Positions 1-5,675 are shown, counted from the first letter of the stretch. The stretch is 6,607 nucleotides of DNA from Candidatus Uhrbacteria bacterium RIFOXYB12_FULL_58_10 (GCA_943359495.1 CALRHY010000041.1:1-6607); one strand, 5' to 3'. Numbers and translations are program-made. The notes: a model not told the origin generated them from the letters alone.

Positions 1-787
1 CAAAGGTATGGCGCAATGTGTGAGGGGTAATTTTCTTCGTAATCCCAGCGGCACGAGCATAGCGTTCAACAACACGCTGGACCGTACGCGCAGTGATCCC
101 CGTCGTGTCGTCGCGTCCATTTTTCGCGCGGTCATGGGCGATAAAAAGAAATGGCGAAACGTCACCACGACGCTTCACATATTCCCCAAGCCAATACTTT
201 GCTTGGTGCGATAAAAAAACCACACGCACTTTCTTGCCTTTTCCGCGGACAGAAAATTCATCGCGTGCAAGATTTACCTGTTCAATTCGTAACCCCGCCA
301 ATTCAGAGACGCGCAGCCCAGTCGAGAACAACAATTCCAAAATTGCCTTATCGCGCAACATCACGGGAGACGGTTTCGCAACAACAATACCCTGCACATC
401 CTTGAGTGGCGTCTCGAGCAGGCGCGCGAGATCCGTTGCTTCCAAAAAATCCACCTGCCGCTCCTCTGTCTTCCCCAACTCAATCTTTTCTGGAGACAAA
501 CTTTTAATGTCGCGACGCGCCAAATATTTGAGGAAGGAGCGCAATGCAATCAAATGATAATTCTGAGTATTCTTCTTCAGCGGTTCGCCGGTTGCGTCTG
601 TCAGACGATGGAGCCACAAGCGGTATTCGCGAATCAAACCGTCAGTCACCTCGCCTGGCGTTGGATCTTTGGCCCAACCAAGGAACCGCTCTACATAAAA
701 GAGGTAATTCTCGCGCGTGCGCACGGAGCGATTTTTTTCGATTTCTAAGTAATCAAGAAATTCCGGAAGGACGGCAGAGAGTTTCAT
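1..787 (-). CDS. XerC/XerD-family tyrosine recombinase, C-terminus cut by window edge
   Basis: The leftward frame opens at the ATG at 787 and stays open for 262 codons to the window edge. Residues 1 to about 90 look like the SAM-like core-binding domain that clamps DNA (PEFLDYLEIEKNRS, then RTRENYLFYVERFLGW). The catalytic domain starts near residue 113. It shows box I TGLRVSEL with catalytic Arg159, the beta-strand lysine motif RGKGKK (residues 181-186), and box II PHTLRHTF with His256 and Arg259. The last His/Trp and the nucleophilic Tyr would lie beyond the edge, about 30-40 residues on. The family cuts and rejoins DNA through a 3'-phosphotyrosine. A housekeeping Xer resolves chromosome dimers with FtsK at dif, and mobile-element integrases share this fold. 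No att site or phage gene is nearby, so a housekeeping XerC/D/A role is the better guess. The start is supported by the family N-terminus and a -10-like box 9 bases upstream. There is no Shine-Dalgarno. Confidence 0.93.
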   Translation of the reverse strand, partial: MKLSAVLPEFLDYLEIEKNRSVRTRENYLFYVERFLGWAKDPTPGEVTDGLIREYRLWLHRLTDATGEPLKKNTQNYHLIALRSFLKYLARRDIKSLSPEKIELGKTEERQVDFLEATDLARLLETPLKDVQGIVVAKPSPVMLRDKAILELLFSTGLRVSELAGLRIEQVNLARDEFSVRGKGKKVRVVFLSHQAKYWLGEYVKRRGDVSPFLFIAHDRAKNGRDDTTGITARTVQRVVERYARAAGITKKITPHTLRHTF

Positions 788-796
788 ACGAAAGGT

Positions 797-825
797 ATTG
801 TACGACACAGAAGTGTTTTTGACAG
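797..825 (-). promoter_or_regulatory. candidate sigma70-type promoter for the recombinase gene
   Basis: Read on the minus strand, CTGTCA (825-820) is followed after 17 bases by TACAAT (802-797). That is a weak -35 and a good -10 at ideal spacing. Transcription would start within a few bases of the ATG at 787, giving a leaderless or nearly leaderless mRNA, which fits the lack of a Shine-Dalgarno. This is inferred from motif and spacing only. Confidence 0.4.
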
Positions 826-866
826 CATTGCACAGGCCGTCGGTACCCCTTTCCCGAATCAAAGAG

Positions 867-880
867 TATATTCGTATAAG
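867..880 (+). promoter_or_regulatory. candidate -10 region(s) for the secreted-protein gene
   Basis: Two overlapping -10-like hexamers occur here, TATATT (867-872) and TATAAG (875-880), in an AT-rich stretch 25-38 bases before the ATG at 905. No convincing -35 is present: the best is TTCCCG at 851-856, 18 bases before TATAAG. The perfect TTGACA at 819-824 has no partner at 16-18 bases. A start near 887 would leave a leader of about 18 bases without a Shine-Dalgarno. Confidence 0.3.
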
Positions 881-904
881 AAGCCCTTACGCTTTATTAT
901 TTTT

Positions 905-2671
905 ATGTCTCCCCAAAAAACATCCCCTTGGTACCGTGGGTCGTGGCGTCCGCTGCAAGTCGGTTTTTATGCCCTTGCCGCTCTTTTGCCGTTTGCTGCC
1001 GCCTGCCTTGCCCAGACGACCATTACCACCGGAGCACTCATCAAGAACAGTTACTCTTCGACGCTCTACTACATTTCCGGAACAGACCGCTACGTGTTCC
1101 CGAACGACAAAATTTATTTCAGCTGGTACAAAGATTTTTCCAAAGTGGTTGTTGTTTCCGACGCGACGCTCGCAACGTTCCATCTTCGTGGAAACGTCAC
1201 CTACAAACCAAGTACGCGCTTGGTGAAAGTCCAAAGCGACTCAAAAGTCTACGCAGTTTCTCGCTGTGGGACGCTGCACGGTTTGGCCTCCGAATCTGTC
1301 GCAACTAGTTTATTTGGAACCAAGTGGAACAGTGTGGTTGATGATTTGTCTTCGGCATTTTTCATCAACTACACCATTGGTTCGCCAATCGTGAACACAC
1401 AAGACTTTACAACAGACCTGACCGTCCAAACGATTACCGACAACTTGACCTGCGGCAGCGGCGTAACTCCCCCAGCTCAGACCAACACCAACGTTCCGGT
1501 GACGAACACGAATATTCCTCTTCCAACGAACAACAATACGAACACGGTCGTGAACGGCGGCAGCACGGCGGGGTTTGCGTTGACCAGCACTCACATGGCC
1601 GGGAACTGCCCATACTTCCCCTCGACAAATCCTTGGAACACACCAGTTGACGACACGACCAAGTATCCTGCGCTCTCGAATTCGAAAGCCATGATGGATA
1701 CCATCAACCAATACGCACCGTTCATTAACACCACTTCCTTCAGCCCGATCACCACGATTGTGGATGACACTGTCGGATTGAACTCGATTTCCTGTGACGC
1801 CTCCATTTCTTGGTGCAAGACAGGCGCGATCCCGGGTGGAGCAACAAAGACGATCCAGTGGCCGTATCCAACCAACCTCGTCTTCAATTCCAAATCGACG
1901 CAGCCGGACCACCACGCTTTCGTGATCCATGAGACGACTGGTGGACCACTCGGCGTTCCGCTTCCTCCCGGTGTCGACTTTACGCCACCGCCAGGACAAA
2001 AGAATTGCTTCCTCTATGAAACCTGGTGGACAACAAAAACGGCGACTGGTTTTACCAGTGGTGGCTTTTCAGCATTCGATCTTCGACGCGACATCAACTT
2101 TACTCCAGCACTCAACGGCGGCGCTTCGGCAGCAGACGCATCCGTCTCTGTCGGTGCCATCCGCTACGACGAAGCAGCGAGCGGAAACATCCCACATGCA
2201 TTGGTGACGACTGTTGTCATGCCGCAGTACGCCTACATCGCACCAGCAAACAACGTGCAGCTTCCGCCAAACTGCAACAACTTTACACCAACAAATACGA
2301 CCGGTGCTGCAAACTTGAAAAAATTAAACATCACCGCGCCGTGTGACCCACACAATCCAAACTATCCGCCAATGGGTCAGCGTTTCCGCCTGCGTGCCAC
2401 CTTTGACGAAACGCCGTTTGCCAACGCGCCAATGTCCCTGGCTATTATCCATGCCCTCAAAAAATATGGCGCCATTGTTGGCGACGGCAGCGTTTCTTCG
2501 CTCGGTTTCATCAACGACGAAGACACACGCTGGTTGCAACACCAAGGGCCGAAAGATTTGAGCAAGCTCACCACCTATCTTTCACCCTACGACTTCGATG
2601 CGATCTTCACTGGCACACCAACACTCGCACCGATCAACGTACCGAACAGTAAGCTCCTCCCTGGAGGATAA
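905..2671 (+). CDS. secreted two-domain surface protein of unknown function
   Basis: This is a 588-residue protein. Residues 1-37 form a signal peptide: basic Arg/Lys, a hydrophobic run at about 19-35, then a likely cut near CLAQ|T. Cys34 in AAAC could instead be a weak lipobox. Residues about 43-165 form a compact domain (GALIKNSYSSTLYYISGTDR, YVFPN, SWYKDFS, GNVTYKP, KVYAV, DDLSSAFFINY) of a kind I associate with CPR surface proteins. Residues about 184-224 are a Thr/Asn/Pro-rich linker. Residues about 225-572 resemble a conserved, functionally unassigned domain of secreted proteins in Actinobacteria and others. Its recognisable pieces are YFPSTNPWN, HHAFVIHETTG, CFLYETWW, FSAFDLRRD, GAIRYDEAASGNIPHAL, NYPPMGQRFRLRATFD, ALKKYGAIVGDGS and DEDTRW. 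Conserved His, Asp and Glu could be catalytic or metal-binding, but that is a guess. Six cysteines in this part could form disulfides. There is no LPXTG or C-terminal membrane anchor. The start is fixed by the signal peptide. Confidence 0.9.
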   Translation: MSPQKTSPWYRGSWRPLQVGFYALAALLPFAAACLAQTTITTGALIKNSYSSTLYYISGTDRYVFPNDKIYFSWYKDFSKVVVVSDATLATFHLRGNVTYKPSTRLVKVQSDSKVYAVSRCGTLHGLASESVATSLFGTKWNSVVDDLSSAFFINYTIGSPIVNTQDFTTDLTVQTITDNLTCGSGVTPPAQTNTNVPVTNTNIPLPTNNNTNTVVNGGSTAGFALTSTHMAGNCPYFPSTNPWNTPVDDTTKYPALSNSKAMMDTINQYAPFINTTSFSPITTIVDDTVGLNSISCDASISWCKTGAIPGGATKTIQWPYPTNLVFNSKSTQPDHHAFVIHETTGGPLGVPLPPGVDFTPPPGQKNCFLYETWWTTKTATGFTSGGFSAFDLRRDINFTPALNGGASAADASVSVGAIRYDEAASGNIPHALVTTVVMPQYAYIAPANNVQLPPNCNNFTPTNTTGAANLKKLNITAPCDPHNPNYPPMGQRFRLRATFDETPFANAPMSLAIIHALKKYGAIVGDGSVSSLGFINDEDTRWLQHQGPKDLSKLTTYLSPYDFDAIFTGTPTLAPINVPNSKLLPGG

Positions 2672-2679
2672 AGACGGAG

Positions 2680-2712
2680 AAAAAACAGCCCGTTCAAACG
2701 GGCTGTTTTTTT
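2680..2712 (+). terminator. intrinsic terminator after the secreted-protein gene
   Basis: A perfect stem ACAGCCCGT / ACGGGCTGT (2685-2693 with 2698-2706) closes a TCAA loop, is preceded by an A-run and is followed by seven T (2706-2712). It begins 9 bases after the stop codon at 2671. The A-run on the other side means it could also work leftward. Confidence 0.93.
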
Positions 2713-2720
2713 GGTATAGT
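2712..2720 (+). promoter_or_regulatory. extended -10 promoter for the kinase-like membrane protein
   Basis: TGGTATAGT is an exact TGn extension plus a 5/6 -10 hexamer (2715-2720), 16 bases before the ATG at 2737. The -35 position (about 2692-2697) falls inside the terminator hairpin and has no consensus, as expected for an extended -10 promoter. Transcription from about 2727 would leave roughly 10 bases of leader and no Shine-Dalgarno. The TG begins on the last T of the terminator tract. Confidence 0.6.
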
Positions 2721-2736
2721 AGACGCGATATTTTCT

Positions 2737-4161
2737 ATGGAACATCAGCTCATCATTCTTGTCGGTACTGCCGGCGTTGGCAAAACGTATTTCACCGACT
2801 ACCTCGTTCGCACCTATCCGGACACGTTTGCAATCACCCGTTCTGTCACCACGCGCGATCCACGCAATGCAGACGACCACGAACATTACGAATTTTTAGA
2901 TGATACGCGGTTTGCGGAAGGTGTTGCGTCTGGACGGATTCTTGCCACGGCACATGTTCGTGGTAAGCAATACGGCTTAGACCTCGCGTACATTCGAGAA
3001 ATGCTCAATACACACAATGGCATCATTGCTCTTGTAGCCGAGACAGTTGAACTCTTGCGTGCAATCCCTGATCTCGCACCGCGCCTCTGCGTCATTTTTC
3101 TCAAACCAGCATCACGTGCAGTCCTTGAAAAAAATCTCAACGTGCGCGAACCCGATCCAGTGCAACGCGCCGCGAATCTCGCTCTGGCTGAAACATGGGC
3201 TTTCCCCAAACGACCGGACGCCACACTCGTTGTCCGTGGTGAAAAAGAACAACTACCGGAACTCGCACAACAGCTCTTTTCCTCTATCGGATCACCCACA
3301 ACATCTATGCAAAACGCTTCTGAAAAAAGAATCCTTGTCGGTACCGTCGTTCTGCTCCTCATTATCGCTGGCGCGCTGGGCTTCAAATACTCTCGCAGCA
3401 TACAAACCGTACAAGTGCCAAACACGACGACATCTGTCGTGTCATCGTCAACGCCCGAAAAATCTTCTGCGTTTGCACAAGCAGAAGCACTACTTCCACA
3501 AACGTACGTTGCCCAAACAATACACCGCCTCGGGGATCACGCATTCTGGGTTGCTGCGGTAAAAATGCAGACCGGACCAAGCTATTTCGGAGCAAACTAT
3601 TTTATTGATACAGCAGAAAAGACCGTCACGGAAACAGGAGACAGTAGTTTCGAGAACATACCTCCTGATACGACAGCAATCGAACCCCACGATTTTGCAG
3701 GGTCGCAGTTTATTGGTGTCAGGCGTACGACAGAGTATGAGGCACACGGGGAATCAACCGAATATTTTCGTCTGGATGGAATTCCGACATATCTCACTAC
3801 CATCACCTGGTGGAATGGCGAACACATTACCTTTAGCAGCGCCCCGGCCCAAGGATTCACAAACATCGAGCTAGAAAAAACATGCGTCCCAAACGGTACA
3901 GACAAACAAACCTGCACCATCACCGGGCTCAAAGAAGGAGAGCGGGTTGCCACTTTCAAAGCAACACAAACACTTGATTGTGCAATTGACGCAATGGACG
4001 GCGCGTGCCGCTTCGCCGCCGGCTTCGGTAAACCAACCCTCTCCATGGGCCGCAACCTCACCTTTACCCTTCCCTGGGGACCAACCGTTTCCATAGATCT
4101 TGAGCAACCTTTTACTGGAACAACCAGCGAGGCCTTTGAAAAGCCATATCCGTTTCAGTAA
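2737..4161 (+). CDS. guanylate-kinase-like domain fused to a membrane helix and outer domain
   Basis: This is a 474-residue protein. Residues 1 to about 183 resemble guanylate kinase: P-loop GTAGVGKT (10-17), the GMP-binding stretch TTRDPR (38-43), HEHYEF (49-54), GKQYG (76-80), and an Arg-containing lid-like segment (REPDPVQRAANLALAE, 137-152). By eye, some GMP-site residues are replaced. The usual Glu of FLE is Ala70, the Ser/Thr after YG is Leu81, and the Asp of the IDVQG-like segment is missing. Either the substrate differs from GMP or the site is degenerate. Residues 199-216 are a single hydrophobic helix after KR (197-198), predicting a cytoplasmic kinase domain and an outside C-terminus. 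Residues 217-474 are a Ser/Thr-rich stalk and a beta-rich domain with Cys383, 393, 415 and 424. I do not recognise that domain. Met191 (ATG at 3307) would make a natural start for a separate membrane protein, so this may be an in-frame merger of two genes. Confidence 0.85.
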   Translation: MEHQLIILVGTAGVGKTYFTDYLVRTYPDTFAITRSVTTRDPRNADDHEHYEFLDDTRFAEGVASGRILATAHVRGKQYGLDLAYIREMLNTHNGIIALVAETVELLRAIPDLAPRLCVIFLKPASRAVLEKNLNVREPDPVQRAANLALAETWAFPKRPDATLVVRGEKEQLPELAQQLFSSIGSPTTSMQNASEKRILVGTVVLLLIIAGALGFKYSRSIQTVQVPNTTTSVVSSSTPEKSSAFAQAEALLPQTYVAQTIHRLGDHAFWVAAVKMQTGPSYFGANYFIDTAEKTVTETGDSSFENIPPDTTAIEPHDFAGSQFIGVRRTTEYEAHGESTEYFRLDGIPTYLTTITWWNGEHITFSSAPAQGFTNIELEKTCVPNGTDKQTCTITGLKEGERVATFKATQTLDCAIDAMDGACRFAAGFGKPTLSMGRNLTFTLPWGPTVSIDLEQPFTGTTSEAFEKPYPFQ

Positions 4162-4179
4162 ATACAAACTTTCATAGCC

Positions 4180-4430
4180 GATGCCGTTAGGGGGTTTGGG
4201 GGACGGCGACTGTTTGAGCACCATGGTCCTGCCCGGAGCCAATTGCTTAATCAGCCTTGTGTCAGCCTGTAAGTAGTAGTGTTCTTTATAGGACTTTCAA
4301 AGAAAGACATCGCGGAGGGCGCATTCCAGAATCCCAGCGAGTTTCGCCATCCCCCAAAATCCTTTTTCGGTTCCTTTTGGGATTCGCCAAAAAGGAACGT
4401 TGGAGAATCTGCGGCAAAACCGTCCAATAA
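4180..4430 (+). other. gene-free stretch, possible conserved intergenic element
   Basis: About 270 bases separate the membrane-protein stop (4161) from the rpsO promoter and hold no convincing gene. The first part has the G-rich run AGGGGGTTTGGGGGACGG (4189-4206) followed by CGACTGTTTGAGC. The second part has CTTTC-AAA-GAAAG (4294-4306) and a hairpin at 4370-4398. From memory, this order resembles conserved intergenic repeats seen in many bacterial genomes and metagenomes: a G-rich stretch, a GGCGACTGTTTGAGC-like core, then an inverted repeat of TTCCTTTT/AAAAGGAA type. I could not check this. It could be a dispersed repeat, an ncRNA or a decayed element. No terminator for the upstream gene is obvious. 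Confidence 0.4.
4370..4398 (+). repeat. inverted repeat (hairpin) within the intergenic element
   Basis: GTTCCTTTTGG (4370-4380) pairs with CCAAAAAGGAAC (4387-4398) around GATTCG, leaving one bulged A. No T-run follows (next bases GTTGGAG), so it is not a standard intrinsic terminator for the upstream gene. It ends 33 bases before the rpsO -35 box. Confidence 0.65.
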
Positions 4431-4459
4431 TTGACATCTCCCCACAAAACTGCTAGCAT
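4431..4459 (+). promoter_or_regulatory. sigma70-type promoter of rpsO
   Basis: A perfect -35 TTGACA (4431-4436), a 17-base spacer ending in TGC, and -10 TAGCAT (4454-4459) make the strongest promoter in the window, with a TGn extension as well. Transcription would start near 4466, giving an rpsO leader of about 69 bases. Confidence 0.85.
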
Positions 4460-4465
4460 TCCTTC

Positions 4466-4534
4466 ACATTACTCACTGATTCGGTATCTTGGTGCGGCCG
4501 TTTTTTGACCCCACTCGGTTACCGTGGACGTCCT
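4466..4534 (+). promoter_or_regulatory. rpsO 5' leader, possible S15 autoregulatory site
   Basis: The leader is long compared with the other genes here and lacks a clear Shine-Dalgarno. By hand, CGGTA (4482-4486) can pair with TACCG (4520-4524). Inside it, GGTG and GG (4491-4497) can pair with CC and CACT (4509-4515) across a loop containing the T-run. An 8-base palindrome GGACGTCC (4526-4533) abuts the start codon. S15 represses its own mRNA through structured leaders in several bacteria, and these leaders differ between phyla. A role here is inference. Confidence 0.35.
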
Positions 4535-4798
4535 ATGTTGGACAAAAACAAGAAAGAGGCGATCATCGAGAAGTTTAAGACACATGCGAAAGACACCGGG
4601 TCTCCGCAAGTACAGATCGCCATTTTGAGCGAAGAGATGAAAGAGTTGGCTTCGCACCTGAAGAGCCACAAGAAAGACAACTCGAGCCGCCGCGGCCTTT
4701 TGAAAAAAGTGAGCGAACGCCGCCGTTTGCTTAAGTATATGGAACGCGAGGATGCCGCAGCCCACGCCGACCTTGTCGAAAAGTTAAAGCTGAAATAA
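4535..4798 (+). CDS. rpsO: 30S ribosomal protein S15
   Basis: This 87-residue protein, close to the usual 88-89, is full-length S15. Clear family blocks are DTGSPQVQIAIL (20-31), the HLKSHKKDNSSRRGLL stretch (41-56) and ERRRLLKYMERED (61-73). S15 binds the central domain of 16S rRNA early in small-subunit assembly and contributes to a bridge with the 50S subunit. The ATG at 4535 is chosen because MLDKNKKEAI matches the family N-terminus. An in-frame TTG at 4505 would add ten unrelated residues. The gene has its own promoter and a strong terminator. It lies upstream of pnp as in many bacteria, but with a NYN-domain gene between them. Confidence 0.98.
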   Translation: MLDKNKKEAIIEKFKTHAKDTGSPQVQIAILSEEMKELASHLKSHKKDNSSRRGLLKKVSERRRLLKYMEREDAAAHADLVEKLKLK

Positions 4799-4806
4799 GA
4801 GTCCGT

Positions 4807-4846
4807 GAGACCCGTTCGGCCGCCCGCCGGGCGGGTCTCTGTTTCA
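4807..4846 (+). terminator. GC-rich intrinsic terminator after rpsO
   Basis: A 14-bp stem pairs 4807-4820 with 4826-4839 (GAGACCCG...CGGGTCTC outside, two G-U pairs, CGGC/GCCG inside) around the five-base loop CGCCC. It starts 9 bases after the rpsO stop. The T-tract is short (TGTTTCAT), so some read-through into the downstream genes is possible. The stem could also protect the rpsO 3' end from exonucleases such as PNPase. Confidence 0.75.
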
Positions 4847-4864
4847 TAAAAAAGTAGAACGTTT

Positions 4865-4886
4865 GGGAGTTTCCAAAACTACTCCC
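4865..4886 (+). repeat. inverted repeat upstream of the NYN gene
   Basis: GGGAGT (4865-4870) and ACTCCC (4881-4886) are perfect inverted copies around ten bases. An inner AGTTT/AAACT pairing is an alternative. The repeat lies 39 bases before the NYN start codon and could be an operator or a leader hairpin. A -10-like TATACA (4915-4920) follows, only 4 bases before the ATG, with no good -35, so a leaderless NYN transcript is possible but weakly supported. Confidence 0.4.
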
Positions 4887-4924
4887 TTGCTGCCCTACTC
4901 CTCTACGTCCTTTTTATACATACT

Positions 4925-5515
4925 ATGATTCAACGAAAAGACCAACGTATCGCGGTATTTATTGATACTGCAAACATGTACCACTCGGCGAAGAATATTT
5001 TCCACGCGCGTCTCAATTTCAAAAATCTCCTTGCTGATGCGGTTGGCGAGCGACACCTGATCCGGGCAATCGCCTACGTCATCACCACGAAAACCGGTGA
5101 AGAAAAGCCATTTTTGGATGCATTGACGACAATCGGGATCGAAATGAAAACCAAGGAACTCCAAGAGTTTTCCAGTGGTAGCAAAAAAGGCGACTGGGAT
5201 GTTGGCCTAACGGTCGACGCCATTCGTATCGGCATGGGCGTTGATGTTATCGTGATTGTGTCCGGCGACGGCGACTATCTCTCTTTGGTTGAATACCTCC
5301 AGAACCAAGGAAAACAGGTCGAGGTCATGGCCTTTAACGAATCAGCGTCTGCCAAACTGATCGAAAAAGTCGACGGATTCGTTGATCTGTCTGCGGATGT
5401 AGAGCGCTACTTGATCCGTTCCGGACGCCCTGGCCGCGCTGAATACGCAGAACGTTCTGAGCGATCAGACAAAGTCGTTATTGTTCACAAAACAGGCGAA
5501 CGCGAAGAGTTTTAA
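4925..5515 (+). CDS. NYN/LabA-like PIN-fold putative ribonuclease
   Basis: This 196-residue protein is almost entirely one NYN domain (LabA/DUF88 type, PIN-like fold). The acidic metal-site motifs appear in order: VFIDTANMYH (11-20; Asp14, Asn17), GDWDVGLTVDAIR (89-101; Asp92, Asp98) and VIVIVSGDGDYLSLVEYLQ (108-126; Asp115, Asp117), followed by GKQVEVMAF. In PIN/NYN nucleases these acidic residues hold Mg2+/Mn2+ for RNA cleavage. All are present, so an active endoribonuclease is plausible but the target is unknown. After about residue 160 comes a charged tail rich in Arg, Glu and Ser, ending GEREEF. There is no antitoxin-like partner gene, which argues against a VapC-type module. It lies between rpsO and pnp, suggesting a role in RNA turnover or ribosome-linked processing. 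The ATG is chosen because the first beta-strand follows at once. No Shine-Dalgarno is seen. Confidence 0.92.
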   Translation: MIQRKDQRIAVFIDTANMYHSAKNIFHARLNFKNLLADAVGERHLIRAIAYVITTKTGEEKPFLDALTTIGIEMKTKELQEFSSGSKKGDWDVGLTVDAIRIGMGVDVIVIVSGDGDYLSLVEYLQNQGKQVEVMAFNESASAKLIEKVDGFVDLSADVERYLIRSGRPGRAEYAERSERSDKVVIVHKTGEREEF

Positions 5516-5531
5516 TCGTGGATCGTGCAGA

Positions 5532-5578
5532 CTGGAATCTGATCCCAATGCGGATCCAGATTCCAGGAGACAGGTTCC
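5532..5578 (+). other. hairpin with competing 3' partner after the NYN gene
   Basis: CTGGAATCTGATCC (5532-5545) pairs with GGATCCAGATTCCAG (5552-5566), giving 14 bp with one bulged C and loop CAATGC. It starts 17 bases after the NYN stop. The 3' half is followed by an imperfect copy of itself: CAGATTCCA (5558-5566), then CAGGTTCCA (5571-5579). The second copy can pair with TGGAATCTG (5533-5541) with one G-U pair, so two structures compete. A T-run (5589-5595) follows 22 bases later. It may be a 3'-end-protecting hairpin, a weak terminator or part of a pnp leader switch. Confidence 0.6.
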
Positions 5579-5595
5579 AAGATAATTCTTTTTTT

Positions 5596-5663
5596 CTCGT
5601 CGAGAGACATTGATGCGCCTCCCCAGTACACAAAGGGGTTGGCGGATTTCGTCTCTCGAGGAG
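5596..5663 (+). promoter_or_regulatory. pnp leader stem-loop that occludes the Shine-Dalgarno
   Basis: The lower stem pairs 5596-5608 (CTCGTCGAGAGAC) with 5651-5663 (GTCTCTCGAGGAG): 12 bp with one G-G mismatch. The upper stem pairs CGCC (5616-5619) with GGCG (5641-5644) and CCCC (5621-5624) with GGGG (5635-5638), with a ten-base loop. The pnp Shine-Dalgarno GAGGAG (5658-5663, 12 bases before the ATG) lies wholly in the 3' arm, so folding would block ribosome binding. In E. coli, pnp is autoregulated through a leader stem-loop cut by RNase III and then acted on by PNPase. A comparable logic here is inference. Confidence 0.65.
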
Positions 5664-5675
5664 CAACAACACACT

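Noticed and set aside
819..847. Perfect TTGACA at 819-824 as a -35 for the rightward secreted-protein gene
   Set aside because: At 16-18 bases downstream there are only GGTACC-like bases, with no -10. The same DNA serves better as part of the leftward recombinase promoter.
1..904. Mobile-element integrase with attachment site
   Set aside because: No tRNA, direct repeat, phage or transfer gene is visible. A housekeeping Xer recombinase explains the gene equally well, though the window edge prevents a firm decision.
1480..1560. Short repeated AAC/ACG/ACC triplets as a possible tandem repeat or CRISPR-like array
   Set aside because: They encode the Thr/Asn/Pro linker of the secreted protein. 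There are no regular repeat-spacer units.
1310..1999. Long leftward open frame (229 codons) opposite the secreted-protein gene
   Set aside because: It is antisense to a gene with a signal peptide and recognisable domains. Its Arg/Val/Trp-rich composition is typical of a shadow frame.
2886..4242. Several leftward open frames (up to 179 codons) opposite the kinase-like membrane protein
   Set aside because: They are mutually overlapping, without family motifs, and antisense to a clearly coding frame.
4181..4276. ATG-started 31-codon rightward frame covering the G-rich run
   Set aside because: It is short, has no Shine-Dalgarno, and has a Gly/Cys/Leu composition dictated by the G-rich DNA. No recognisable product.
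4279..4434. GTG-started 51-codon rightward frame in the gap before rpsO, in the same frame as the preceding membrane-protein gene
   Set aside because: There is no ribosome-binding site, its stop overlaps the rpsO -35 box, and the residues largely translate the inverted repeat. It is more likely part of a non-coding element, though a short remnant of coding sequence cannot be excluded.
4505..4534. TTG start giving an N-terminally extended S15 (97 residues)
   Set aside because: The extra ten residues do not belong to the S15 family. The ATG at 4535 gives the normal length and N-terminus.
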